Shown here: positions 1 to 11,300 of the stretch, piece by piece | Numbering within the stretch: position 1 is the stretch's first letter | How the letters are laid out: each line of letters begins with the position of its first letter | Made by a program: the position numbers and the translations under genes | Notes under the pieces: model-generated | What the model saw: the letters and a program-made list of their open reading frames with translations, nothing else | The model's database searches: none | What the model was told of the DNA's origin: nothing | Assembly (NCBI GenBank): GCA_009731375.1 | Contig: BJOX01000081.1 | Span: forward strand, 108,822-172,821 | Source: Paulinella micropora | Lineage: Eukaryota > Cercozoa > Imbricatea > Euglyphida | DNA: 64,000 bases | Direction of reading: 5' to 3'

Positions 1-209
1 GGGCTCGTTCCATAAAGCGCCCCTTGCAGAACGAGCTCCCACCTCCATTACAGAGGGCCCAGTAAGCAGATGGAGTTTCGAGACTGTTCGACAGTCTAGT
101 ATAAACCGACAGAGCACTGTGGGTTTTATTCCGGGCTCAACAAGCGAGAAAGGGCACCCTGAGGGAACAGGATTGTGCTTCCCGTCGCTATTTCGACATG
201 TGACTTATA
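1..209 (-). mobile_element. Dispersed repeat family A, truncated copy (LINE-like 3' region)
   Basis: Read in reverse, this matches 42907-43110 and 60770-60980 almost base for base, including the block with TCGAACAGTCTCGAAACTCC. It has no intact reading frame. The copy is cut by the GATA tract at 210 and its other part lies outside the window. Family A copies elsewhere end in GATATCTCATC followed by (TATC)n, which suggests the 3' end of a non-LTR element. Confidence 0.6.
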
Positions 210-213
210 GGCG

Positions 214-287
<74 letters not shown>

Positions 288-473
288 GTAGGTAGATAGG
301 TAGGTAGATAGGTAGGCAGGTTGGGTTAGGTTAGGTTGGGTTAGGTTAGGTTAGGTTAGGTTGGGTTAGGTTAGGTTAGGTTAGGTAGGTAGGTAGGTAG
401 GAGGTAGGTAGGTAGGTAGGTAGGTAGGTAGGTAGGTAGGTAGGTAGGTAGGTAGGTAGGTTGGTAGGTAGAC

Positions 474-525
<52 letters not shown>

Positions 526-558
526 TAGTAGATAGATAGAAAGATGGATAGATAGATA

Positions 559-604
<46 letters not shown>
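210..604. repeat. (GATA)n/(GGTA)n microsatellite with an internal TTAGG block
   Basis: Tetranucleotide tract that drifts from GATA to GGTA, then to a pentanucleotide block (318-386), back to GGTA and then GATA. It separates two pieces of family A. No gene is visible. Confidence 0.95.
318..386 (+). repeat. TTAGG/TTGGG telomere-like pentanucleotide block
   Basis: About 13 tandem units of GGTTA with some GGTTG. The TTAGG unit equals the telomere repeat of insects and some other lineages. It lies inside GGTA microsatellite, so it may only be a one-base expansion of GGTA. Confidence 0.6.
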
Positions 605-608
<4 letters not shown>

Positions 609-797
609 GAAATATCGACTAATGTCAGAAAAAAGGAGCTTCTGATTTCGTCAACCAGGAAGTCTGTGGGTAAAGTATTAACCCGATGCCCAGCTAAGCC
701 ATGATGTTTGCACGGAAGGGACTGATACAGGCAATACCAAAGCTCCCTAGTACCAGGCGGGGCCAGGGCTCGTTCCATAAACGCCCCTTGCAGAACG

Positions 798-799
<2 letters not shown>
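605..799 (-). mobile_element. Family A dispersed repeat, 3' terminal part
   Basis: Reverse complement of 43080-43280. It begins on the plus strand with the complement of the family's GATATCTCATC terminus directly next to GATA repeats, and ends abruptly in GATA at 800. It is a copy truncated at its 5' side. Confidence 0.6.
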
Positions 800-895
<96 letters not shown>

Positions 896-951
896 TGTAG
901 GTAGGTGGGTAGGTGGGTAGTTAGATAGGTAGGTATGTAGATAGATAGAGG

Positions 952-985
<34 letters not shown>

Positions 986-986
986 T

Positions 987-1061
<75 letters not shown>

Positions 1062-1102
1062 TGTAGATATGTAGGGATGTAGGTAGGTAGGTAGGTAGGT
1101 AC

Positions 1103-1168
<66 letters not shown>

Positions 1169-1224
1169 GATAGATAGATAGATGGATGGATGGATGGATG
1201 GATAGATGGATGGATGGATGGATG

Positions 1225-1299
<75 letters not shown>

Positions 1300-1575
1300 C
1301 GATAATTTTATAGATAGATAGATAGGTAGGTAGGTAGGTAGGTAGGTAGGTAGAATAGGTCATTAGGTAGGTAGGTAGGAAGTAGGTAGGTAGGTAGGTA
1401 GGTAGGCAGGTAGGTAGGTAGGTAGGTAGGTAGGTAGGTAGGTAGGTAGGTAGTTAGGTAGGTAGGTAGAGGTAGGTAGGTAGGTAGGTAGGTAGGTAGG
1501 TAGGGATGTAGGTAGATAGGTAGGTAGATAGGTAGGGAGGTAGGTAGGTAGGTAGGTAGATAAGTAGGTAGAGTA
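800..1575. repeat. (GATA)n then (GGTA)n microsatellite
   Basis: Nearly pure GATA with GGAT and GGTA patches, becoming GGTA after about 1320. Stop-free frames through it are translated repeat and not genes. Confidence 0.95.
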
Positions 1576-1799
1576 AAGTACCGGGAAAAGTTACAGGGGG
1601 GGGGGGGCTGTAACTTTCCTCACTTTTTGGTTGAGTCTAGTTAAAATTACGAGAATATGAAAGGGGATTGCCCGTCTATAGCTAGTATAGAAATAGCATA
1701 TTAGAAAAAATCACACAAGGGGTTCGCCCGTCCCAAAGCGTTTTCATTTGTACCACTAGACTACAGACTAGGGAAAGTTCTGTTTTTTTTTTTTTTTCA
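1576..1799. other. Non-coding spacer
   Basis: Contains a G-run near 1597 and a T-run ending near 1797. I see no gene, promoter or repeat match in it. Confidence 0.6.
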
Positions 1800-2220
1800 A
1801 CAGTTAGCAAGGTTTAATGAGAAAGAGACGATAGAAAAAAGAATAGCCTAATTCAAAAGAATTCTGGTTTTTTTTATATAATACAGAAAGCAAGGTTTAA
1901 TGATAAAGAGACGAAAGAAAAATGAAGAAGAGCCTAATTCAAATGATTTTTTTTTTTTTTTTTTTTTACAGTAAGCAAGGTTTAGTGAGAAAAAGACGAA
2001 CGAAAAATGAAGAAGAGCATAATTCAAATGAATTCTGGTTCCAAGGAACGACAGTACAAGCTCATAAGAAAATCTGGAACTAAGGTTCAACAGAAAGCTC
2101 CTGGAAAGAGTAATATAGAAGAGGCAAGAAAGAGGAAAAAGGTAGAAAGAAAGAAAGGAAAAAAGAGAAAGAAAAGCGAGGAAAAGAAGATAGAAGAACA
2201 AAGACAGTAAAGAGGAAAAC
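1800..2220 (+). repeat. Dispersed repeat family D, three tandem copies, two of them truncated
   Basis: A module starting AGCAAGGTTTAATGAGAAA occurs at about 1805, 1890 and 1974. Each copy is preceded by a T-rich tract ending in CAG or ACAG, so each looks like a 3' splice acceptor plus exon start. Only the third copy continues through GAATTCTGGTTCCAAGGAAC and into A-rich sequence. A short Lys/Glu-rich frame (2007-2210) is open here but is not convincing. Other copies lie at 3355-3500, 4489-4570 (diverged) and 27320-27460 (minus strand). Confidence 0.55.
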
Positions 2221-2884
2221 AGGAAAAAAACAAAAGAGAAAAGGAACAAAGAACAAGACAAACAAAAGAAACAAACCAGAACAAAAGAGACAAAAACAAA
2301 ACAAAAACAAGACAAAAAAGACAACAAAAGAGGTAGCAACAAGCACAAAAAAGCAAAACAAACAAACAAACACAAGGCCAGGCAGTAGCAGGGGAGACGA
2401 TACTGAACTAGAAGGCAAGAATGGAAAGCGCCAGAGAAGGTAAGACGTAACAAGCATGGGCGCAAGTGAGATCAATTGACAGTCAGTGAGACAGCCCTTA
2501 AGGAAACTGCAGCACCTAACGCAATTCACTCGCACACGGAGGCTATCGTAGCCAGGAGGGTGGTGTGCAGAGCGTAGTAAGGCGCGACGTGGCGTACTCG
2601 CGACGCGATTATGCCGAGTGCTGCAACATTCATAAGGACAGGCCCAAGCCTGGCAACCTCACAGACATGCAGCCTCAAGCAAGTCGAGCCAAACCACTCC
2701 GCACCCCACCCCCCTCATAGACCAGAAGAAACTCCACAAGCCACAAACATAAACATACAGTAGAGCCATGCCAGAACAAGCCCAGACCTAACAAGCAGCA
2801 ATGGATAGGAAAAAGAAAAAAGGGAACAAGAAAACAAAAGGGAGAAGAATGAGAAAGAAAAGAAAAAAAAGAGAGGAAAAAATA
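2221..2884. other. A-rich then unique spacer, no gene recognised
   Basis: 2221-2380 is A-rich with AAAC/AAAG motifs. 2480-2720 is mixed-composition sequence without a convincing frame. 2810-2884 is A/G-rich. Minus-strand Leu/Phe/Ser-rich frames here arise from A-rich DNA. Confidence 0.5.
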
Positions 2885-3343
<459 letters not shown>

Positions 3344-3354
3344 TNNNNNNNNNN

Positions 3355-3720
3355 TTAATGAGAAAAAGACGAAAGAAAAATGAAGAAGAGCCTAATTCAA
3401 ATGAATTCTGGTTCCAAGGAACGACAGTACAAGCTCATAAGAAAATCTGGAACTAAGGTTCAACAGAAAGCTCCTGGAAAGAGTAATATGGAAGGGCAAG
3501 AAAGAGGAAAAAGATAGAAGACTGATAGAAAGAAAGAAAGGAAAAAAAGAGGTAAAGAAAAGCGAGGAAAAGAAGATAGAAGAACAAAGACAGCAAAGAG
3601 GAAAACAGGAAAAAAACAAAAGAGAAAAGGAACAAAGAACAAGACAAACAAAAGAAACAAACAAACAACCAGAAGAAAAGAGACAAAAACAAAACAAAAA
3701 AAAAACAAAAGAGTTTTACT
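3355..3720 (+). repeat. Family D copy with A-rich tail
   Basis: Close copy of 1985-2340, sharing the GAATTCTGGTTCCAAGGAAC block and the following A-rich AAAC/AAAG stretch. It abuts the N gap upstream and a T-run downstream. Confidence 0.6.
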
Positions 3721-5195
3721 TTTTTTTTTTTTTTTTTTCTTTTTTTCCATAGAAAAACCGTTTTTCCAAGTGGAATTCATAGCGCAAAAAAGGTTGCGTT
3801 TCCGCAAAAAAGACATGCCGGCCCGTCAAAATATTCTTCCCGAGATCTTTCAGGCCCTCGCCGCTCAAAAAGTGGTTGCATTTCCGTGAGGTGATCACAG
3901 ACGCTTGGCTATCGGGGCACAGTCACATAGGGCTCCTTTTTTTGAGCCTGCCTATGGACCAAAAAACAATCATGGCATTTTTCATTCGTATCAATGTATT
4001 TTTCTTCCGTATCAATTTAATTTCCTTCAATGTATTTTTCTTCCGCATCACTTTGGTAACCCGCCGGGCCCACTGGCTTCAACGGTGAACTACTTTCTCA
4101 AGATCTCTCAAAACTGACCTTATTTCCTTGCAATCGGGGAAAGCAAGTGCTGTACATCTCTGTACCTAGTACATCGATCTGGTACAAATACACCAATATA
4201 TGTCTCAATATTAATATATCACCTGCAAACTCTTGCTCAACTTATATTGATGCTAACGTGCCGATTATATCAATATATAATTATTTTTGGACAAACAACC
4301 GTTAAGTCCACATTCCATGCCACGACCTCAGCGGAACAACAACAACAAATAAATAACAACGCGCGAAAACTTATTAATGTGGATAAATCTGCTACTTGGT
4401 GTAGTGCGGTGGATTTCTGTGTAAGTGTATGAGATATCGATGGTTGTTTTTTATTAAGTGATTTAGTTGTAGCTTTCATACGAATTCGAATTCTGGTTCA
4501 AGGAACTTCAGTACAAGCTCTAAAGGAAAACTAAAACTGGAACCAAGGCTCAACAGCTAAGCTCCATAGAAAGATAAATATAAAATAAAGAGATAGAGAA
4601 GAGAAAGAAAGAGAGAGAGAGAGAGAGACGTCATACATAACACAGAAACCCTTAACCCTTACGTTAATTTACAATTTCACCACAAACAGTATTTGTTAAA
4701 TTTCGTGTGGTTCTAGACTACCATTGCATGTAGACTTCAATCCAGTATGCAACCACGACTCCTGTGACACGCGCACCGGTACTGTTTTGAAAGAAGAGAA
4801 ATAAGAAAGAGACTCACATAAACCTCCACAACAACAACAAACAGCAGCATGCATGCGCAGTGTCAGAGAGAGAGAGAAGGACTATCAGTTGTTATACCTG
4901 TTACTGTTCTGAATTCCGAAGTTGCTAAAAAATTCTCAAAATGTTTCTGTATGACCCTGGCAATGGGGCTCACTCGTTGAAGCCTCTCGATTTGGAGAGC
5001 AAGGGAACGATATGTATGCTACTCTTGTTATGTTTTTGATATCGATATCGATGCTTTGAGCCTTCTCATGCCTAGATATTCCAATTCTGATGAAACGAGA
5101 TGAAAACCACACTGGCTTGAATTCACACGATGTATTACTGTTAGGTCGCAAACCCTGGTCCCAAAGACTACTCGCAACGAAGATGCGTAAAAATC
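3721..5195. other. Intergenic region upstream of the Cys-rich gene
   Basis: No convincing gene. Contains a diverged family D fragment (about 4489-4570), a (GA)n run at about 4610-4627, a second GA patch near 4868, and short direct repeats around 4000-4050 (ATGTATTTTTCTTCCG). A promoter for the downstream gene should lie near 5100-5195, but I see no clear TATA box. Confidence 0.45.
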
Positions 5196-8183
5196 ATGGT
5201 GATCCATTCTTTGAGTCTGCTTCTAAATATTTTTGCGCCACTCGAGTCACGTGCCGGTAATCATCATTTGTGTACCGATAGTTGTTCGTGGCGTTTTTGG
5301 CAACGGTGTCATTATCGATCGGCGCCATCGTCTCGTTCTCCAAGGAAACGCAAAAAGAAGTGGTGCATGTATATCACTTCTCCTCAACCCTGGCTCCTTT
5401 TTTGTTTTTGGGTGTTTTTTTTTATTTTCGTTTTTCGTCTTGACTTTACAGTTTTTTTTTGGGGGGGGGGGTGTGGTTGCGTGTGTTTTTGTTGGTTGGT
5501 GTTATTGTTACAAGGCTTAGTGTCTTAATATTGCGCTGTAGGTGTCCCCGGAAAGCGACAGGAAAGAGGTCTTTTGGCAAGAAGAAAAAGGCGGCACGAC
5601 GAAAACAACGCAGAAAAAAAAAGGCGGCGCTATGCAACAGAAGACTACAGGCGGCGCGAAGAAAACAACGCAGAAAAAAAAAGGCAGCACGAAGAAAACA
5701 ACGCAGAAAAGAAAAGGCGGCGCTATGAAACAGAAGACTACAACCGTACCACCCGGTCTGTCTTTCTATCTCGTTTTACTTTGTGCTTGACTCGTATGGC
5801 TAGCTGTTGTTGTCCTTGACATGTTTAATTCTAAATTAAGTACGACCTACGCAGATACGCGCGCGCGCACCGCACACTAGTAGTACTTGGAATGCATTCC
5901 GCTCGCTTGATTCTTTTGACTTGCGGATCGTAGCAATCTGAAGCATTTTGTTCATATTTTGCGTTGGGAACAGTATGTCAGAACACAGCCCCTGGCGCTG
6001 GGCAAGACCGTGGATGTGACAACGCCACCGCGATTTGTGAGGTTGCAAGTATGAACGTGACGGCAGACAACATGTATGGGGGCTCTTGCGCGAAATGCCA
6101 GAACAGTGAGAATGGTCCCTCTCAAGACGTTGGCTGTCCTGCAGAATCACCGATCTGCCAGGTTGCAAGTATGAGCGTCGTGACGGTAGACTACATGTAT
6201 GGGGGCTCTTGCGCGAAATGCCAGAACAGTGAGAATGGTCCTGTTCAAGACGTTGGCTGTCCTGCAGAATCACCGATCTGCCAGGTTGCAAGTATGAGCG
6301 TCGTGACGGCAGACAACATGTACGGGGGCTCTTGCGCGAAATGCCAGAACAGTGAGAATGGTCCTTCTCAAGACGTTGGCTGTCCTGCAGAATCCCCGAT
6401 CTGTCAGATTGCAAGTATGAGCGTCGTGACGGCAGACAACATGTATGGGGGCTCTTGCGCGAAACGCCAGAACAGTGAGAATGGTCCTTCTCAAGACATT
6501 GGCTGTCCTGCAGAATCCCCGATCTGCCAGATTGCAAGTATGAGCGTCGTGACAGCAGACAACATGTATGGGGGCTCTTGCGCGAAATGCCAGAACAGTG
6601 AGAATGGTCCTTCTCAAGACATTGCCTGTCCTGCAGAATCCCCGATCTGCCAGGTTGCAAGTATGAGCGTCGTGACAGCAGACAACATGTATGGGGGCTC
6701 TTGCGCGAAATGCCAGAACAGTGCTGATGGTTCTGGTCAAGACGTTGGCTGTCCTGCAGAATCCCCGATCTGTCAGATTGCAAGTATGAGCGTCGTGACG
6801 GCAGACAACATGTATGGAGGCTCTTGCGCGAAATGCCAGAACAGTGAGAATGGTCCTTCTCAACAAGACATTGGCTGTCCTGCAGAATCCCCGATCTGTC
6901 AGATTGCAAGTATGAGCGTCATGACGGCAGACAACATGTATGGGGGCTCTTGCGCGAAATTCCAGAACAGTGAGAATGGTGATTCTATAGACGTTGGCTG
7001 TCCTGCAGCATCCCCGATATGTCAGATTGCAAGTATCAGCGTGACTGCAGACAACATGTATGGGGGCTCTTGCGCAAAATGCCAGAACAATGAGAATGGT
7101 CCTTCTCAACAAGACGTTGGCTGTACTGTAGCATCCCCGATCTGCCAGGTTGCAAGTATGAGCGTGACGGCAGACAACATGTATGGGGGCTCTTGCGCGA
7201 AATGCCAGAACAGTATGTATGGCCCTGTTCAAGACGTTGGCTGTCCTGCAGAATCACCGATCTGCCAGGTTGCAAGTATGAGCGTCATGACGGTAGACTA
7301 CATGTATGGGGGCTCTTGCGCGAAATGCCAGAACAGTGAGAATGGTCCTTCTCAAGACGTTGGCTGTCCTGCAGAATCCCCGATCTGTCAGATTGCAAGT
7401 ATGAGCGTCGCGACGGCAGACAACATGTATGGGGGCTCTTGCGCGAAATGCCAGAACAGTATGTATGGCCCTGTTCAAGACGTTGGCTGTCCTGCAGAAT
7501 CCCCGATCTGCCAGGTTGCAAGTATGAGCGTCATGACGGCAGACAACATGTATGGGGGCTCTTGCGCGAAATGCCAGAACAGTGAGAATGGTCCTTCTCA
7601 AGACGTTGGCTGTCCTGCAGAATCCCCGATCTGTCAGATTGCAAGTATGAGCGTCGTGACGGCAGACAACATGTATGGGGGCTCTTGCGCGAAATGCCAG
7701 AACAGTGAGAATGGTCCTTCTCAAGACGTTGGCTGTCCTGCAGAATCCCCGATCTGTCAGATTGCAAGTATGAGCGTCGTGACGGCAGACAACATGTATG
7801 GGGGCTCTTGCGCGAAATGCCAGAACAGTGAGAATGGTCCCTCTCAAGACGTTGGCTGTCCTGCAGAATCCCCGATCTGTCAGATTGCAAGTATGAGCGT
7901 CATGACTGCAGACAACATGTATGGGGGCTCTTGCGCGAAATGCCAGAACAGTGAGAATGGTCCTTCTCAAGACGTTGGCTGTCCTGCAGAATCCCCGATC
8001 TGTCAGATTGCAAGTATGAGCGTCGTGACTGCAGACAACATGTATGGGGGCTCTTGCGCGAAATGCCAGAACAGTGCTGATGGTTCTGGTCAAGACGTTG
8101 GCTGTCCTGCAGCATCCCCGATCTGCCAGGTTGCAAGTACGAGCGTGATGGCAGACAACACGTACGGGTACGCTTGCAGCTGA
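5196..8183 (+). CDS. Secreted-type Cys-rich tandem-repeat protein, two-exon model
   Basis: The main exon (5974-8183, ending TGA) codes for about 18 copies of a 41-residue unit with four cysteines spaced C-x2-C-x12-C-x6-C, typified by GGSCAKCQNSENG, GCPAESPIC and VTADNMY. The frame is blocked upstream by TAG at 5931 with no ATG before the first repeat, so an upstream exon is needed. I propose ATG 5196 to 5256: it reads MVIHSLSLLLNIFAPLESRA, a short hydrophobic stretch ending in S-R-A like a signal-peptidase site, and ends at G|GTAATC. The acceptor GGGAACAG|TATGTC at 5974 fits in phase (1+2 nt). Repeated four-Cys units suggest disulphide-stabilised extracellular modules. One unit has Arg and one Phe in place of a Cys. 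I do not recognise the family; adhesion, cell-wall or matrix roles are only guesses. The repeat exon is well supported, the first exon moderately. Confidence 0.55.
5257..5973 (+). other. Proposed intron holding a Lys-rich minisatellite
   Basis: Contains poly-T and poly-G runs (5416-5470) and a minisatellite at about 5580-5740 built on GAAAACAACGCAGAAAAAAA units. The minisatellite is open in more than one frame and reads as Lys/Thr/Gln or Arg/Lys-rich. A further exon after GCGCTGTAG|GTGTCC at 5542 is conceivable but its frame ends at 5790, so I treat the stretch as intronic. Confidence 0.4.
6073..8160 (+). repeat. 17 full units of a 123-bp coding tandem repeat
   Basis: Units start at ATGTATGGGGGCTCTTGCGC and are nearly identical, so recent amplification or homogenisation is likely. 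Indels between units are whole codons: one unit adds CAA, several drop one Val codon. Variation clusters at ENGPS/MYGPV/ADGSG. Because 123 is divisible by three, antisense frames also stay open for hundreds of codons; these are by-products. Confidence 0.9.
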
Positions 8184-8678
8184 TCATGACTCTTGGTGAT
8201 ATTGACACTGACTGCAACGCGCCGGGCATACCTGGACTTTGGAACAATTTGCTTGGAAATTGAACTGAGTGATCATATTCCCGCAAACATATATATACAT
8301 AACTTGAGGTCGTTTCTATATGGCGTTATTAATTTTTTTGAGTGAAAGCTGTGATGTTGATGTAGTATTATTAATATAGTTTGTAACTCTAGCAAATAAT
8401 GTAGTACATCGACAGTCAAATGGACTTTGAGATAACATCACACTTTGATCGATTGAGCAATTTCAACTTGAAGTTTTCTCGGTGAGTGTAACAATGAGTG
8501 CGATTGCATGTAACTGCGTTCGAGTCTTTTTCAAATTGTCTGATAAACCACTTTGTTCAGATATTCTTGACATATACTAAATAGTAATAAGAAATACTTG
8601 GAAGTTTCATCAAGAGCGATAAAAATTTAACATGCAGTAACTAAGAAAAATAAGCCAATAAGCAACATATAGCTTGCT

Positions 8679-8684
8679 AATAAA
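8679..8684 (+). promoter_or_regulatory. Possible polyadenylation signal AATAAA
   Basis: Canonical hexamer about 495 bases after the Cys-rich gene stop, in AT-rich sequence. It is the first AATAAA I see downstream. Chance occurrence is possible. Confidence 0.3.
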
Positions 8685-9084
8685 GTTTGTGAAATCGGGG
8701 CGCCCTAAGGCTTCCAAACTAAGATAGATGTGTTCCAACGGTTTTTAAAAATTAACTATACATATCTCGAACTGGTCCGCACAGCAAAAAAACTATGATA
8801 CGTCACTACTTGACCACATATCTTTGTGGTTAAAGACAGCACGTTCTGATTGAGGAAGGCTTTTTTGCAAAACCATTATGAGCGATGTTAATTAAAGTAA
8901 CTGAAAACTATGGTGAGGACCAGTTCGCCGATGATTGTCATATTTCCAAAGTAACCTATCGCTCAATTGCAAACGCAGAGGTTAGGGGACACTACCAGGA
9001 ATGCGAATATTGATTTTCATCAATCATAGTATTTCCAGAAAATATATATATATATTGATTTTTCAATATTAGTATTGATTCAAA

Positions 9085-9290
9085 ATTATCAGACTGAGCA
9101 CTTTAACGACCGGCCAAAACCACTACCAGGCGTTTACATTTTACTGTTTTTGACTGACCCGTTAGATTCTCCTCTGCACGACGTTTCGACTTCACTAACT
9201 AGTTTTCGATTTCGTTCAGGAATGACTTCAAACGATTTAATCAAAGTTTTTACGACAATGGCCATTTCCCCCCCTCTCAATTGCCTTTTC
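9085..9290 (+). repeat. Repeat family E, copy 1
   Basis: Matches the reverse complement of 18395-18560, for example through TTAGATTCTCCTCTGCACGA. The two copies are diverged by substitutions and small indels and lie on either side of the LTR element in opposite orientation. Confidence 0.6.
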
Positions 9291-9820
9291 CCCCGATTTC
9301 CCGTAAAACGCACGTTACTGTAAATTTGTGGACACTGCAGTCAAGAGTACGGAAAATGATATTTGTCGTTCACATCCGTGCTCTTTACATCATGACTGTA
9401 AAAGATTTTTTCCAAAAGCGAATCTCTGACACTGGCAGTGAACCCACAACTTGGACTTGAAGCCCTCCTTCAAGTGCTACGCCAGCATTTTCAAGTGTCA
9501 CACGATAACAACTCACAATCTACGTTCAACTGCAATTGTACTTTGCAACCAAAGTCTGCAAACAATAGAAATCTACGTAAATAAACGAAGTGACCTCTCA
9601 GCTATTTACTGGTATTTCACCTACTCTCAGGAGTTAGTACTTTTTGCAGCCATAGACTCGGACTTTTAATAAGAGTTCGTTGTGTATTTATCCCTTGGGA
9701 TTGTATCCAAACTCACAAAATCATGGCAATATTAATTCTTTTTCACACAGAAAATATTGATTTTGAAATCAATATTATATAATATTGATCTTTTTAAAGA
9801 AGATTTTTATGAAACCAAAG

Positions 9821-9883
<63 letters not shown>

Positions 9884-9954
9884 ATTTTGCTGCAATATAA
9901 ATCTTGCATTATTATTGTCACTAGTTTTCAAGCATTTTCACACGAAGTTATATA

Positions 9955-10002
<48 letters not shown>

Positions 10003-10204
10003 TTGATTTTATGCAATACGCATATTGATTTTTAATACAATATTTTCAAGCAATACAAATATTGCATCTTTTTAATATAAATATTGAATGTTCAGAAACA
10101 ACTGTATGTGAGGGCCAGTCTGAAACAATTGGAAATATAACAAAAATTTCTTCCCGGGAAATGTTTGTTATGTTTCCAATCGTTTCGGACTGACATGTAA
10201 AATC

Positions 10205-10265
<61 letters not shown>

Positions 10266-10348
10266 AATTAATATTGAAATTGATGCCGCCCAATATTAAT
10301 ATTGCAAAAAAGCAATATTAATATTGAAATGTATGCAATATTAATATT

Positions 10349-10478
10349 TGTCTGCCGGCCCGCACAATACATAGTGGCATTGAGTGTCGTCCGGCTTGTC
10401 GTTACTTGACTCTTATGCTTGGTCTGCCACTCTACAGTTGAGTGACGACAAAGTGTCAGAGTAGCTGTTCCGGTTACA
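10349..10478 (+). repeat. 5' LTR
   Basis: Shares long blocks with 18163-18314, including AGTGGCATTGAGTGTCGTCC and GTCAGAGTAGCTGTTCCGG. Short for a gypsy LTR. It lacks about 20 bases present in the 3' copy near the start. Confidence 0.8.
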
Positions 10479-10480
10479 TC

Positions 10481-10493
10481 TGGAATCGCTAAC
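10481..10493 (+). other. Putative primer-binding site
   Basis: TGGAATCGCTAAC starts two bases after the LTR end. The leading TGG pairs with a tRNA CCA end, and a two-base offset is usual for retroelements. I cannot say which tRNA primes. Confidence 0.45.
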
Positions 10494-10962
10494 AAAAATT
10501 GAACGGGGTTTGCTTTTGCTTTTCGTGAGGTTCACGAAAAGCTAAAGTTCTCACGTTTTTCTCGCTTTGCTTTTCTTGGGGTTTTGACACCTTGAAAATC
10601 CAAACAGAAAAGGGTGTTGACCTTTTTCAAGTTTTGTTTAAGTTACTACTGAGTTGGACTCTCCCTTAGGGGGAGAGGGATAGAAACAGATTGTGTGTGA
10701 GGAAATAGGAGCACACGTCTGGTTTTTGCTTGGAGAAGGCAGGAAGGAGACACAGACATAGCACATAAGCTGTGTGGGAAGCAGTGGTGTGTGTGTGTTG
10801 TGTGCCTTCTGTTTTTGTCTCACCTCTCTATTCATTTTCTCAGTTCTACATGTTATCATTGCAGAAGAGGAGAATGTTAGGAAGTCCGCATGCTACAGCG
10901 TATGGTGGTAGTATCGGAGGCCTGAGGATGCCTCTGTCTGTCGGTGTACGAAGGATGGGGCT
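10494..10962 (+). other. Element leader region
   Basis: Untranslated leader of the LTR element with small inverted repeats around 10520-10550 (TTCGTGAGGTTCACGAA). A frame opening at ATG 10852 runs to 11086 but its product looks unlike a coding region. Confidence 0.35.
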
Positions 10963-11300
10963 GACACCGGCCGAGTGCTTCGTCCGCAGGAGGAACCACT
11001 CCTGTGATTGCTGGAACACCTGCTCGTCTGATGGACGACCTACAGGCGCTTTGGCAAGCACGTCTGACGGGGGACAGTTGGGCTGATCGACTTCCGTCGA
11101 TAAGGGCGGTACAGACAATCAAGACGGTTGTTGATGCCTTGGGAACTGGTGCTACGAAGGATGTGTGGTCTGCACTGGTGGTGGGACAGACGACGGTGGC
11201 TAATGTGATGGTAGCTGCTGAGATGATTGTTCAAATCTCGGAGGCTGTGGGATTGGTAACTCCATTCTGGACGCCTGAGAGGCTGGCGGCGTCCAGATGA
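10963..11300 (+). pseudogene. Gag-like fragment, N-terminal part
   Basis: A frame open after TGA at about 10960 reads through segments such as LMDDLQALWQARLTGDSWAD and TIKTVVDALGTGATKDVWSA, helix-rich as expected for Gag. It stops at TGA 11298-11300, overlapping the next ATG. It lacks its own start, so an upstream frameshift or recoding is likely. Confidence 0.4.

Larger units (their letters stand above)
8184..10348. other. AT-rich intergenic region, no gene recognised
   Basis: Holds many scattered AATATTGAT and AATATTAATATTG motifs between about 9000 and 10345, (AT)n tracts at 9823-9880 and 9955-9998, and a (CAA)n tract at 10205-10265. A repeat shared with 18395-18560 lies at 9085-9290. Short frames here have no coding character. 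Confidence 0.5.

Noticed and set aside
371-1363. 330-codon minus-strand frame and dozens like it
   Set aside because: Translated (GATA)n/(GGTA)n; tetranucleotide arrays give a 12-base cycle without stops.
5836-8286. Antisense frames of 279-357 codons opposite the Cys-rich gene
   Set aside because: The 123-bp coding unit keeps reverse frames open; the sense frame alone shows conserved Cys spacing.
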